Assembly: GCF_001411555.2 (NCBI RefSeq)
Contig: NC_049907.1
Location: 30,337,001-30,401,000, forward strand
Direction: 5' to 3'
Length of the DNA stretch: 64,000 bases
Source: Juglans regia
Taxonomy: Eukaryota; Streptophyta; Magnoliopsida; Fagales; Juglandaceae
The number at the start of each line of letters is the position of its first letter. Within the stretch, counting starts at the first letter, position 1. The notes below the pieces were generated by a model. That model had not been told where the DNA came from. It ran no database searches and worked only from the letters and a program-made list of their open reading frames with translations. The translations under genes were made by a program, and so were the position numbers. Positions 21,595-34,000 of this stretch are shown here, piece after piece.

Positions 21595-21603
21595 TTCTTA
21601 ACC

Positions 21604-22065
21604 CTCATTTTCTCCTGGCTGTATTTCCCACTTTTAATAGTTACAACCATGTGCCTACAGATCAATTCCTTGATGCCATGGTGTTTTTTCCCCTACGTCT
21701 ACACAGTTGTGGCATAAGAATAACAACTAAAAAAGAAGGAATATCTTTGAAATAATAATTTGAAAAGGTTACATATAATTTACATGGAATAATTTGAAAA
21801 GGTTACATATAAGCAGAGCATGGATATCAACATTAACAATCCTTGCAAAATATCCAAGTACGTTTCAGCCAAAGATCACCAATTTTCTCCAACACTCATT
21901 TCATCAATTTTGCAAGAATGGTAAGATTAAATCTAAACAAACTGGAAAAAGTTTTATAATTAATTCTAAATAATACAAAAACTGCCCAAATGCTTGAGAA
22001 CGAGAAAAGAGAAAAACAAACAAATTGAACCAATTTCCTGTATATGTTCTCATTGCTATATTCTA
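21604..22065 (-). other. 3' UTR/downstream flank of the EFR3-like gene
   Basis: AT-rich DNA directly after the stop codon of the host gene. Minus-strand sequence to about 21800 is U-rich and would fit a 3' UTR. No unambiguous polyadenylation site can be named. A 21-nt direct repeat (AATTTGAAAAGGTTACATAT core) occurs twice near 21758-21811. Confidence 0.4.
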
Positions 22066-25000
22066 TTAGCATCCGGCCGCTTTCAAGAATTTGTCATAGG
22101 GGCTTGAAGGCGGTAATCTGAAAGAATTTTGCTGATACTCGAGTGAACAGAGGACAAGCTGATCATATCCTCGAACTGGCTCTGATGACTCCAAAGTCTG
22201 GAAAAAAGGCCAAGTAAGAACGGTTCAGTAATATTTTCTACATGTATATCATAACATGTTAAACACAACCATCCAGCATTGTAGAGCATAGCATTTAAGA
22301 TATTATGCTCTACCAACTATTATGTTAGTATCAAAATCATCCACCTTTCCAAGCCTAAATGTGAGAACTAAGACTCATAAGCCCCAACTTTCTTTTTAAT
22401 CTCACACAAAATAAAGCATAATTTTTTTTTTATAAGTAAAAATAAAACTTTATTAATAGAAAAAGGCATAGCTCAAGTACATAGGAAGTATACATTGAAT
22501 ATGCCTAATAACCACTAAGCACTAATGATGGGTACAAGCAAATATGAAAGCTGTCCCCATTATAAACAATGACCAAAGCCCAGGAAAATAGCGTGTTAAA
22601 AGAAATCTCTTCAGCTAATAAAGTGTAACATATCGGTGGCAAAAACATGTTATGAACCAGGATAATTTATTTCTTTTATTTTTCCCTTTTTTTCTTTTCA
22701 ACCTTCTGTATGAGAACCACCATGAAAAATTCTGAACTGGCGGCAATGACACCAATTGAAAGGCTGGCATTACTCAATATGTGAAGTCAGTTTTTCCATC
22801 TTACCCCCATAAAAAATGTCTTTTTTTCAACAGAAAATTTCATTTGATACTCAAACAAAAAATTTTACTTCAAATTAATTTCCTATTTCCATGACGAATT
22901 TACTCACCCTGATTGGTAAAACATGGCATTTCTTTTCATTTTCACCAGACAGAACTATTGCATTGGACTCTTTTTGATGTTTGAAACTATGAAGCACTGA
23001 CATCTTCTGCTGTTTCCCCGTTACAAGAGCTTCACACTGGCTCTTCATTTGGTCATAAGGTATGGGTGTTGAGGAAACTGGGACACTAGCAACTTGTCGA
23101 GCCGTCTCCAAAACCTGTGAGTAGTATAGAAACGAGTTTAGCTGAAGGAAACAAGGAACTTAAACTTTATCTACATGATAAATTGTGGATTGTAGGGTCA
23201 ATCCTCCCCTCCCATGGGTAGAATTTAAGACCTTCCCCTTAGTAAGGGAAGATTGGTAATAGTAGGGCATGGCGGCAGGCTAACTGTTATTTGCAAAGTA
23301 TGAATGATAGGATAGTCTTGAATTACATAAACAACCAAGGGCACTTACTGAAAACTTAGACATGCAAATGAGAGGATAGAAAGGTATCATATCTGCCATT
23401 TTGTATCCTATCTTTCACCACCTTGAAATTGCTAAGCACATCTTAACACAATTCCATTACTTTAATCCTTCTGAAATATTGAGTGGTAGTAAGAGAAGCC
23501 TTTTCTGAATTCACTAAGATCAAAAGGGTGACAGTGAACCTAAATTTTTATTTTATTTTAATAGTTATATTTTCTTATAGGCCAGTAGAGTATACAATAG
23601 AATGTTAGCTTTTATAAGCACATAGTTGCATTGATCAATGTCGTGTGAAAGTCATAATGTAGCATATTTACTTGTTAAATCTTGTACGAGTATCTTAAAA
23701 AAGTAAATAAAATGCATGACGACAGAAAAGGACTTGATATAGATATATAGAATAGTGGTTCAGTCATCAATAGCCACATTCATACTCTCTAGTTCACTAA
23801 CACACTCTCTCTCTGTCTCTCCCCTCCACTTGCCAACACTTCCTGCTCCACTTTAGAATTCACAACTAAAATGAGAAAACGTAAGACTGTAAAAAAAATT
23901 GGAATAAGCCAATTAGAGATCGGATTTTGCAGATTTAAAAAAGAAAAACCAAATCTATTTTCCCTTATACAAACAATCTTTGTAGAGTATCATAATAACA
24001 AGCATAATAAATAATATTTGAAGACTTGGCTACTTTTACAGTTGGCTTTTTTCAGTAATGTAATGCAACTACTCTGATTTTTAACTTACTGATTCCAAAA
24101 GCTGATTAACATTTATAATGTCGATGCTATTAATGGAGAGAGATGTCCTGCGACCCGACTGACTTCCACTTGTTTCAGGAAAGGCTTCCTCATCTGTCAA
24201 GGCTCCAATGACCTGAAAGTGAGACCACCATTAAGATGGAATAATTGCTAGAGCCATGAAAGTGGAAATTCAATCTATAATTTTACCTCATGGATATCAC
24301 GATACTCCATATGGGCAAGAGGAGAACAAGGCCGTGGGGTCTCCATAAACAATAAGGGCCCTAAGGGATACGCATCATCAGGCGAAAATCCATGTGAGAG
24401 TTCATTCTTTATGCTCGACAACTCATCCTGGGGAGAAAAAAGAAATTCAATACCGATAAATTCCAGAAATATATACCCACACAGCTCAGAGAATTAGAAG
24501 ACAATTACACATTTGGTGGAACAAAATCTCAACAAGTTTATAATTGGGAGTTCAACTGTAGACCATGTAATCTGGCAATCCATTTCTTGTTTTTTAAGAA
24601 ACTCCAAAAGGATTCAACCACCTAAGTGTAACCCAGCCGCCCAAACCCAGGCTTGCTAGAGACTATGAAATCCATATAAGAGGCTTGTCATGGTAACCCA
24701 GTAACCTAATCACCCAGAACTTGATTTGGACTATGCGCATTCCAACTTAGAAATTCAGGCTAAATGGCATGTCTTCATTCAAAGTGATGTCACAGAAGAA
24801 ACAAAATGAATTGAAAAACTGGGTGGCACAGGTCCCAAGATCTTCATCCTTTGTGCATTTGTCTTTTTGTCATTGATATGTGTATATACAGTGTGTACGC
24901 ACTCACATCCATGATGAAGGTAAATTTTCAGTGATGACAAAAAATAGAAGATTCTAGTGTAATCTTCTGTGTCATTTATTTGTTCTTAATATAATCTATT

Positions 25001-28000
25001 TGTTTATTGACGAGCCTATTTCTTCAAGGTGATCTTCCTATGCTTGTCACTTTTTGATAAATATTTATCTCTGCAATTACTGGAAGTAAACAACACAAGC
25101 TACATAATGATCCTTAAATTGCAATATTAACAATTTCTTGACCCCAAAATAAATTTATGACCATGCAAAACAAATCAGAGGCTTAGAATTTGATAACTGT
25201 TACAAACTTGATATGAGCAGAAATAAAAAGTAAAAAATAAAAAATAAAAACCAGGAAAAAAAAACATTCTTAAGAGAATGCAATAGACAGAACTGGTATC
25301 TCACCTCTGACAATTTTGCAGATTTAGACATGAAGTGAGACATAACGGTTTCTTTCAACTTTTTATCATCTAATTCGATAGCTGCAAGAGATCTAGCTGC
25401 AGCAACTTCATCTTCCTGTGATCCATATAATATCTTCTCCTTATCAGACTGTATAGAGACAGCCTGTAGTCGGATATTGTCGACCAACTCCATGTAAGGA
25501 TCCACCTGTCAAATGCATAAACTCAATAAAATGATCTAGGAGTATTAAATGCAGCTTCAAAGGAGTTCCTTCTCAAAGTGAAGCGTAGGTGCAGGTATTA
25601 ACTGTTTTGTCTTCCAAAGATTCTTTAACAATGGGAATTAGCTCTGGAAGATTGCCTGCCCGGGCCAAAAATATAAGCATTGATGACACCAAGGTAAAGA
25701 GACTCCTTCTGCGAGATGGTCGTAAACCTCCTTCACAAGTGTGCACGAAACATATTAGAAAATTTCACCAATGAAATACTTGATTCGCTTAAACAGAAAG
25801 TTGAACTTCCTAAACGCAAAGCGATTTAAACATTGATTGTTTTGTCTTGATCTTCCTTAGAGAAATGACTTAATAAAAGGTTGCCAAAAAGGTCTCAAGC
25901 CAAGTATGCTGAATGTTCACAAGAGTGAGAAACCTTCAAGGTAAATCAATGCTTATAAGAAGGCAACCCACACATTTCTAGAGCTATTTATTCTTTCATA
26001 ATATCAGAGATGCACTTATAAGATCCATTCTTCCTCTTGTACTGAGAGAGAGAGAGAGAGAGTCAAGCTCGGGAAAGTTATAACATCATTCGAGCATATT
26101 AGAGTTTCATAATAAGCCTGCTGTTTGTACATGGTCTACCTTTGTTAAACCACATTTCTGTCCACTCACTAGTCAATACATATTTGACTATTGCTATTAA
26201 AATGGACAGACTGAAAAATAGTTTCAATTGTACATTCCACCTTACCTTCTGGATCCAGAGAGATGCTTCTAAGGGAGAATGCCAGCTGAAAACATCTTAC
26301 TAGAGCAGCATGACTGGAGGTCTGTCAAAAGCAAATAAATCATCACACAAATTGAGAGAAAGCTGTTGAATACAAAACTTTTGGAATTTATTGTTGACAT
26401 ATAACAATGTCATCTTAATTAATATTAAATGATAAAATAAAATTGACATTTTTGGTTTCTATGGAAACTACTCTTCAAGACACTTTTCTCCATAATCCAA
26501 GCCAAGAACATATCTACCTGTCAGAGCACTGCTCTCTGCCAGCTGAACATTGAATCCCAGTTCACCAGTTTTTTTGGTCTCATCATGCAGACTATAGTCA
26601 CAAGTCTTTTTTTTTATTGGCACCGGGTGTCCGAGAACAGCGTCCCGACTAAACCCGAATAGTCATAAGTCATAAGTCATTTTATTTCTTCTTACAGTAA
26701 GGAGTCAAGATCCAAAAAAGGAAAGAAAAAACGAACCCTACATACCTTAGATCGTGCAAAAAGCAAAGCAATGTTAAATGCGTGACCCATTGCCACAAAA
26801 TTTGCAGGGGTGTTCTCTGCAGATGATGCCTGAACCCATATCGATGAAAGCAAAAGACTGACTTGGTGACTGCTCAACCGAAGGCAGATTAGCTCCTGAG
26901 CATGTACAGATTGATAAGATAAGATATTTCAATAATACTTAAGAAATAAGAACACCCTATGATAATTCAACTAAAATGCTAAATTAAGATTTGTAGTTTC
27001 AGAAGATAAGGGTTGTAGTTTCATACTGTTTTTCCATCAGTAAAAGCACGCTTGAAGCTGTAGGAATGATCATGTGATGGATCAATTACAGATTGTTTCA
27101 AACCTACATCTGATACTTGACTCACTTCCTCCCCCACGTCAACATTCTTGGGTTCATTGGTGTCTGTATCTTCATCCTGAATGGAAAAACTTACACTCCT
27201 TTCCTTCTGCAATGTACCAACAGAGGGAAACCTAGAAACTGCTTGTGAAGGTTTAATATTCTGGTCTAGCCAAGGACAAAGAAGTGATGGCATAAGAACC
27301 ATTGAGAAAACATTGTGTGCCCCAACTCGTGTTTCAGGGTCTGGGTGGGACATTGCTAGGAGCAGTTGGTGAAACAGAGCTTCAGGAAAAGCCTGAAACA
27401 GGTCATAAGTATCGATTCAGAAACTTGGATGATTATACAAGATCTCAAAATATGCTAACATGGTACAATCCAAACAAACGCACATGCCTTCTTGTGATAT
27501 GATACGTTAGGGATGGAAGAGATAATCTTTGCAGTCTGAAGTACAGCAGAGACTGTTGTTCTAGCCACAGCAGCAGCTGTTGGGATATTCTCAAGCACCA
27601 CAGCCATCATATCAAGAATGGGTCCCACGTCTCCAACCTGTTAATCACAAATGTAACTGCAATGCATCAAGAATGACTCTCACACCAAATCAAATCAGTG
27701 ACACAGAAGCAGGAAGTATTGATTTAAAAAAAAAAGGGATTTACTGTTAAGAAGGTTAATCGAGACTAATGATGACCAAGATTACAAGAAAATGTAAGTT
27801 CAAACAGAGTATAAATGAATATTAACGTGAGAGCCAGGATATGTATGCAGGGATGTTCATAACAGGATGTTGCTCATTTGGTTAAAGAGGAATAAGCGTG
27901 AAGAGCTGCTTCCTTAGTGTTGCATAATCACCATAAACTAATCAAATTCAGAAGTTTACAACTATAAGTCCAACAATGCTTTATTGGTATACAGCCATTA

Positions 28001-31000
28001 AAATGAATAAAAAGTGAATTAAAAAGAACCTAGTCCAAGTATAGACAAACTTCCAAAGAACCTCATATCTTGCAGCAGTGGCAGACCTAGGTTTACCTGG
28101 GAAAGAGGCGCGGCGGGGGGGGGGGGTCATGGCCCACCCAAAATCTTTTGAAAAATCAAAATATACCCTAGTTTTTAATCATAATTTTATAAATATAGAA
28201 AATGGCCCCCCCAAAAAAATTTATAATCCTCACATGGCTCTGCAAAATTTTATAAAATTTCAATATACTTAGAAATGTCTTTCCAATTTTTTCTTATAGT
28301 CCCAGAATTTTGTATAATTTCTATATATTATTTATTTTCAAGAATGTGGTCTCACCAAAATTAAATCAAAACTAAGTTTAGGAGAAATAATGAACTTATT
28401 AATATGGATCCCAAAGTTTTTTGTTATACAATATTAGGCTTCTTAATATGGAATCCAAAGTAAAAATACAAGAAAAATCATTTAAGGTTGGTGATCTATA
28501 TGGAAAATAGTTGAGAGGTTTTATCCTCTAGACTTCATTGAGCAAGAAAAAAATTATTTAAAGTCTCTATTATAGTATTATATGCTTAATGTGACACGAA
28601 AATATCTAGAGTTTACATGAAACTTAATAAACCAGCTTACATACTAGAATGAAAGATGACATTCTACAAGATCACTTGATAGTTTCTATGAAGCAAATTA
28701 ATTCTAAATATTTCATTACAAAAATAATAATGGATGAATATTATTTCATGAAATATTATTGTAAAAAATCTGAAACATATATTAAGACGTATTTTTAGAA
28801 TTTTATTTCTATGTGTATATTGCGAATTATCAAGATCTAATTTTATATATACTTATGTTTTTTATGATTTTTGAATCTCAATGTGTCACACACTAGAAAA
28901 TTTGGCCCCCCTTGAAAAAATTGCTGGTTCCACCACTGTCTTGCATATACTACAAAGAATAACGATATTAATATAACAATTCTACAACCTATAAATGTGA
29001 CAGCCACTTCATAAAAAATACCAAAGTTTTTGTAATTTTGAATTTTACATAAATGTCCTCTATTTAAAAACAGAGTAGTAAAAATTGATGTATGTGCATC
29101 ATTACTCCACAAAATATTCACATTTGTTTAAAACACGACTGCAAAACAATTCCAAACCTTAATTGACAGCTGTGAAATGCATTTTTCTATAGCCAAATGA
29201 AGATCGGTGTTCAATTTATCTGAACCATCTCTACGGCTGGACAATTCAGCTGAATTTTGAAGGCACTTCCGTAAATGTTTGATCAGGTCAGATATTGCAC
29301 CAATGATTGCAACCGAGGCCTGCTGCTTTGCTTTTTTTGCAAGTTGAGTGGTGACATTGACAATGTTTATCTGTACGAGAGGTTGTTTGACAACATCTTT
29401 GTGATCCAAGTGCTTGATCAGGATAGATAATAAGAGATGGGAGTTATCTCCTGTTGTTTTACAGTAAATACGAGCTATATTAATTGTGCACAAATGATTT
29501 ATTAGAAAACTAATTATATGAAGGACAGATAGAGTATTAAAGATTTAAGTATAACCTGATTCCTTCAAAAGTGACTGGAAATACATCAAAACAGAACAGG
29601 CAACTCCTTTTTCAGGGGACCAATGGTTATCAACATCAAAACTATGAAAAAGGGGTTCGAGCACACGCCGCACTGTTGAGGCTTCCTTCGCCAATCTGGC
29701 CATATTGTACAGGCAAACCCTTGACCAGTAAGCAGGATTTTTGGAAGTATCCCTGTGAAATGCAAATGGAATGCAAGGATGTTAGAGGAGTATTAATTAT
29801 TTCTCAATAAAATGATATGGACCAAAGGTGGTTTTTGAAGACCAAAAATGAAAAGCTTTACATTGTAGGGTCTAAATGAGGGTTAGCCATGAGGTTCGGC
29901 AACGAAGGAACCTTCTTACTGATATCAGGGAAAGATGAGCCATGTTCCTCAGCTTTAAGTACTCCTTGAACCCACTGGTCCTCAGATTGAGAATATTGTC
30001 CGTCTTCCTTTGTATTGGTGCTATTTTGGAGATCCATGTAGTTCTCCAAGGTCACTGATATGATCTATTTCAGACCAAATCAAATGGTAAAAAGGATTTC
30101 ATATTTATGTAGAATGTCCAAAATCCAAATGCCACACACTTGTCACTTTAAATCGAAATAAAACTTAAACTTTTACCATAGATTTACAAAATTAACTCTC
30201 ACTTATTTTGATCTTATAAGGTGTGTGTGTCAAAAACATTAACAATAAAACTGACAACGAGGCAAAAATACTCACATTATCAAAGTCCATTGAGATATGG
30301 GAGTGCTCACCCATGAACGATACCTAGCACAACATAGTGGAGAAAAAACAACAAAGCAAGTCAAAGAGCGCAGGAAAAGCATACATCAAGATGTATTAGA
30401 CAGATGGCCTTGATCAAGGGAGTTGTGAAAGAAGAGGAAATATGAAAAATCTAAGATACTATATATCAATTGAATACAAAAACAGCATATATGGAACAAA
30501 GTAATAAATTAAACCTCCAATGAGAAGCAATTATAGAAGGAAAAGAAACATAAAATTGGACAAAAACATAGATTTCCAAGGAAAAATAATAAAATAGTAA
30601 AATAATAAAAAACATTTACTCCAAGAAGGCATCGTTGAGAGGGATGAATCAAGTCTCCACTCCTACCATGCTTCAGAAAAGCTCCACTAATACTCCTATA
30701 GAAAGATAGTGACATTTATATGGTCCTCTATTCACCATTCTAGGGAGAAGCTGTATATAGTGGCACTAGTTCATTGCCCAATGAATCTCACAATACCAAT
30801 AATTTTCAATAGGAAAATGCTAGAAAATACATTACTATCTCATTGTTATCCTACTCTACTGACGTGATTATACTTATTGACGCTTGGATCAATTCTTGTA
30901 AAAAAAATAAACATCCAAGGATTACTAAGTACTATCATGGTGTGATAGTGTTGTAGTTTTCATCATTATTCTTTTCGGTATGGTTTCAAAGATTTAGATG

Positions 31001-34000
31001 TACATCATTTGCTGTTGTTTCCTAAAATCACTTGTGCAAAAGAAAATTAAGAATATAATTCCCATATCAGTTAAAAACCCAAACTTTCAAGAAGCTAGAG
31101 AATGTGTTAGATTGGACTTGAAGCTAGAGAATGTAGTAGAACTAAATTTTTTTTATTAAGTAATAATTCTTTTAATGAAAAGTGCAAATGGCATAGTCCA
31201 AGTACACAGGAAGTATACAAGAGAGACATCTATCTAAAATGAGCAAAAGATATAATAAAATCATGTAAATTTAACCCATTAAAGTCTATAGAAACAATGC
31301 AAGCAATTAGGATATGGATTGAAAAAATGTTTTGAGCTCCTATAACATCTTTTCGCCATCCTCAAAGATTCTACCCTTCCTTTCTTTCCAAATTACCAGA
31401 TGAGGCAAATAAGAACTATCTTCCATATTGCTGCAATTTGTGAGCTGCCACCCAACCTTCTCCAAGAATAAAAGTAGATCCAGGACTCTTTTGGGCATGG
31501 ATCAAGCCATTCCAACACGACTAAAGAAGCTATCATTCCACTTGTAGTCTCATAGTTAAGTAGAAGATGATCAACAAAGTCCCCACTCCTCTTACACATA
31601 CAGCACCAGCCGGTCACAACTATGTGCCTTTTCCTTACATTCTCCATGGTGAGAATTTTCACTAGAGATGTCGTCCAAGTAAAGAAAGCAGCTCTCAAGG
31701 GAACCTTTGCTCGCCAAATATTCTTCAACGAAATGGATTACTATCTTGATGAGTAAGGATCCTATATAAAGAATGAATGCTGAATATCCCATTTTAAACA
31801 GGGTCCAAAGGATCTTCTCTTCACCTTCTCTTCTAATTCTACTGGAATACAACATATTAAAAATTTTACCAAAAGCATCAATCTCCCAATCTTGAGCTGC
31901 TTTGATGAAGCTTGTATTCAACTGAAGAGTCACTTGAAGTCTCCATATTGTCCACTATTGAAGCCTCCTTATAAAGCACAACACTATAGACCTCAGGGAA
32001 AGTTTCCTTGAGGACCCTCTCACCACACCACAAATCGTGCTTAGATCTACTTCTGGATCCATCTCCCATCTCAAATACGATATAATCCCCAACATTTTCT
32101 TGGAACACGTCAGAACACCACTCACCCCACAAACATCCATACTTAGAATCCACTACTACTCTCCGCAATGCTGCTCTCTCATGTTGGAACCAACAAAACC
32201 ACTTCCCAAGTAATGTTAAACCCGAGCATATCCCAAACCCCCAAACTGCCCTCAGATATCAGCGAGATATCTTGGCTCAACTCACCAATTGATATTTTTG
32301 TTCTTCCCCTAAACACCGGCCCCCCAAAAAAATGTGGATGTCCCTTTGTAGCTTCACATTATGATCAGCCATGCTAGAAGAGAGTGAAAAGGTATATGAA
32401 ATACTTAGGCAAGTTCGAAAGAGTGCTTTTAATAATTGTAATCCCATCACCTTAAAAAAAATACATTTCCTTCCTCTGACTAGTTGATGCTCAATATTCT
32501 CTCTAACTTCATCATAAATTTCCTTTGCCTTGGAAGTGGTCAAGCTCTCCACATTGTCAACATGCCCCCCCACAAGAGCAACTTCCATTGTAGCCAAATT
32601 AATCTTTCAATCTGGAAATGGCTTCAAAGCATAGAAATTGTAATGACTAAATGAAGGACTGAGCCACATTAGGACCTCTACTCCAAAAGACTAGCTAATG
32701 TTAAAATTGAAGTTCCTTAAAATTATTTAAAAGGGCAAGAACTTCTCGTTCCTAAGCCCTGTGGGATCACATTCACTACCTTCTCATACTAAGCCTGGGA
32801 TATTACAGGAATAAAGCGCGCAAACACCAAAGGTGATCTGGGTTAGCCTCACAGGACACCATAGTATGGTCTGCATACAGGAGATGCAATAAATTAATAA
32901 CACCAGCATTTCCAGCACCCAAAGAAAATCCTAATATAAAACCCCCATCAACTGCAGCTGGTAACATCTTACTAAGCACCTTCATGACTATGACAAAAGC
33001 ATAGGAGACAATGGATCTCCTTGTCACAATCTACAAGCTGCTAAAGAAGCCGTATGGGCCATTCACTAACATTGAGAAGCGCACCAAAGGAATTCCTAGT
33101 TGACATGATCATATGTGCTTCCATGCTCAGTTTGCATAATACCCAATGCACTACAGATTTCAGCCTACTTTCCAAGTATTCATTAGCAATAAGAATAAAG
33201 CCTAAAATTTGGCAACCTCTACAAAGGTGTTCTGTGGCTTTAAAATGATCTTTCTAACCACCCAACCCAATCTATTAGCAATAACCTTAGAGATGATTTT
33301 GTAGACCCCTCCTGTTCACTAAAATGATAGGATTGTAATCTTGTAGATCCACCCCCACCTGGGCGGGGAGGAAAATTTCCACCCTGCCCCTGTCCCCACC
33401 TAATTCAACTTGGTCATACCCAATGAACAGGCTGGTGGATTACCCAACCCTCCATTCGCTCACCCTGCCAATCAAATCCATCAAACCATCTCTGCACTGC
33501 TTTCCAAACCAAAATCGAGATTTTAGACCACAAACCCAAACCTTCCAATCCAAACCAAATGATTACAATCAAATCGAAAGAAATATAGAGGATGAAACAA
33601 TCACTGGACCTCGTGAGACCCACAACCATGGTCGTTGGTCTCTAGACCTTGAGAGGCCCTTGGCCATGAGCCCCATGAGAGAAGAAGCAAAGAGAGGAAC
33701 AATGAAGAAGAGAGGAGAGAGAAGAAGAGAGAGATGTGGCTGGTGAAGATATAAATTAGGGTTTTTTTTTTTCTATTTATATGTGTATGGGGTATTAAGC
33801 ATATAGACGGGTAGGGTACCCACCCGCTTAACAAGAGAAAAACTTAATAATCCAACCACCCGGGCTGTTGGGTCAGCAAATTGGAGGGGTCAAGGCAAGT
33901 TCAGGTGACCTGCTCCCAGCCCTAAATTGACAATCATGAAACACTCGCATGATATTGTTTCTAATCACATCCCAACATACTTTAAAAAGGGGCATGAGAA

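Noticed and set aside
33423..33834. Open frames around the purine-rich stretch in the LINE B insert
   Set aside because: Driven by AGAGAGAAG-type simple sequence; no protein family.
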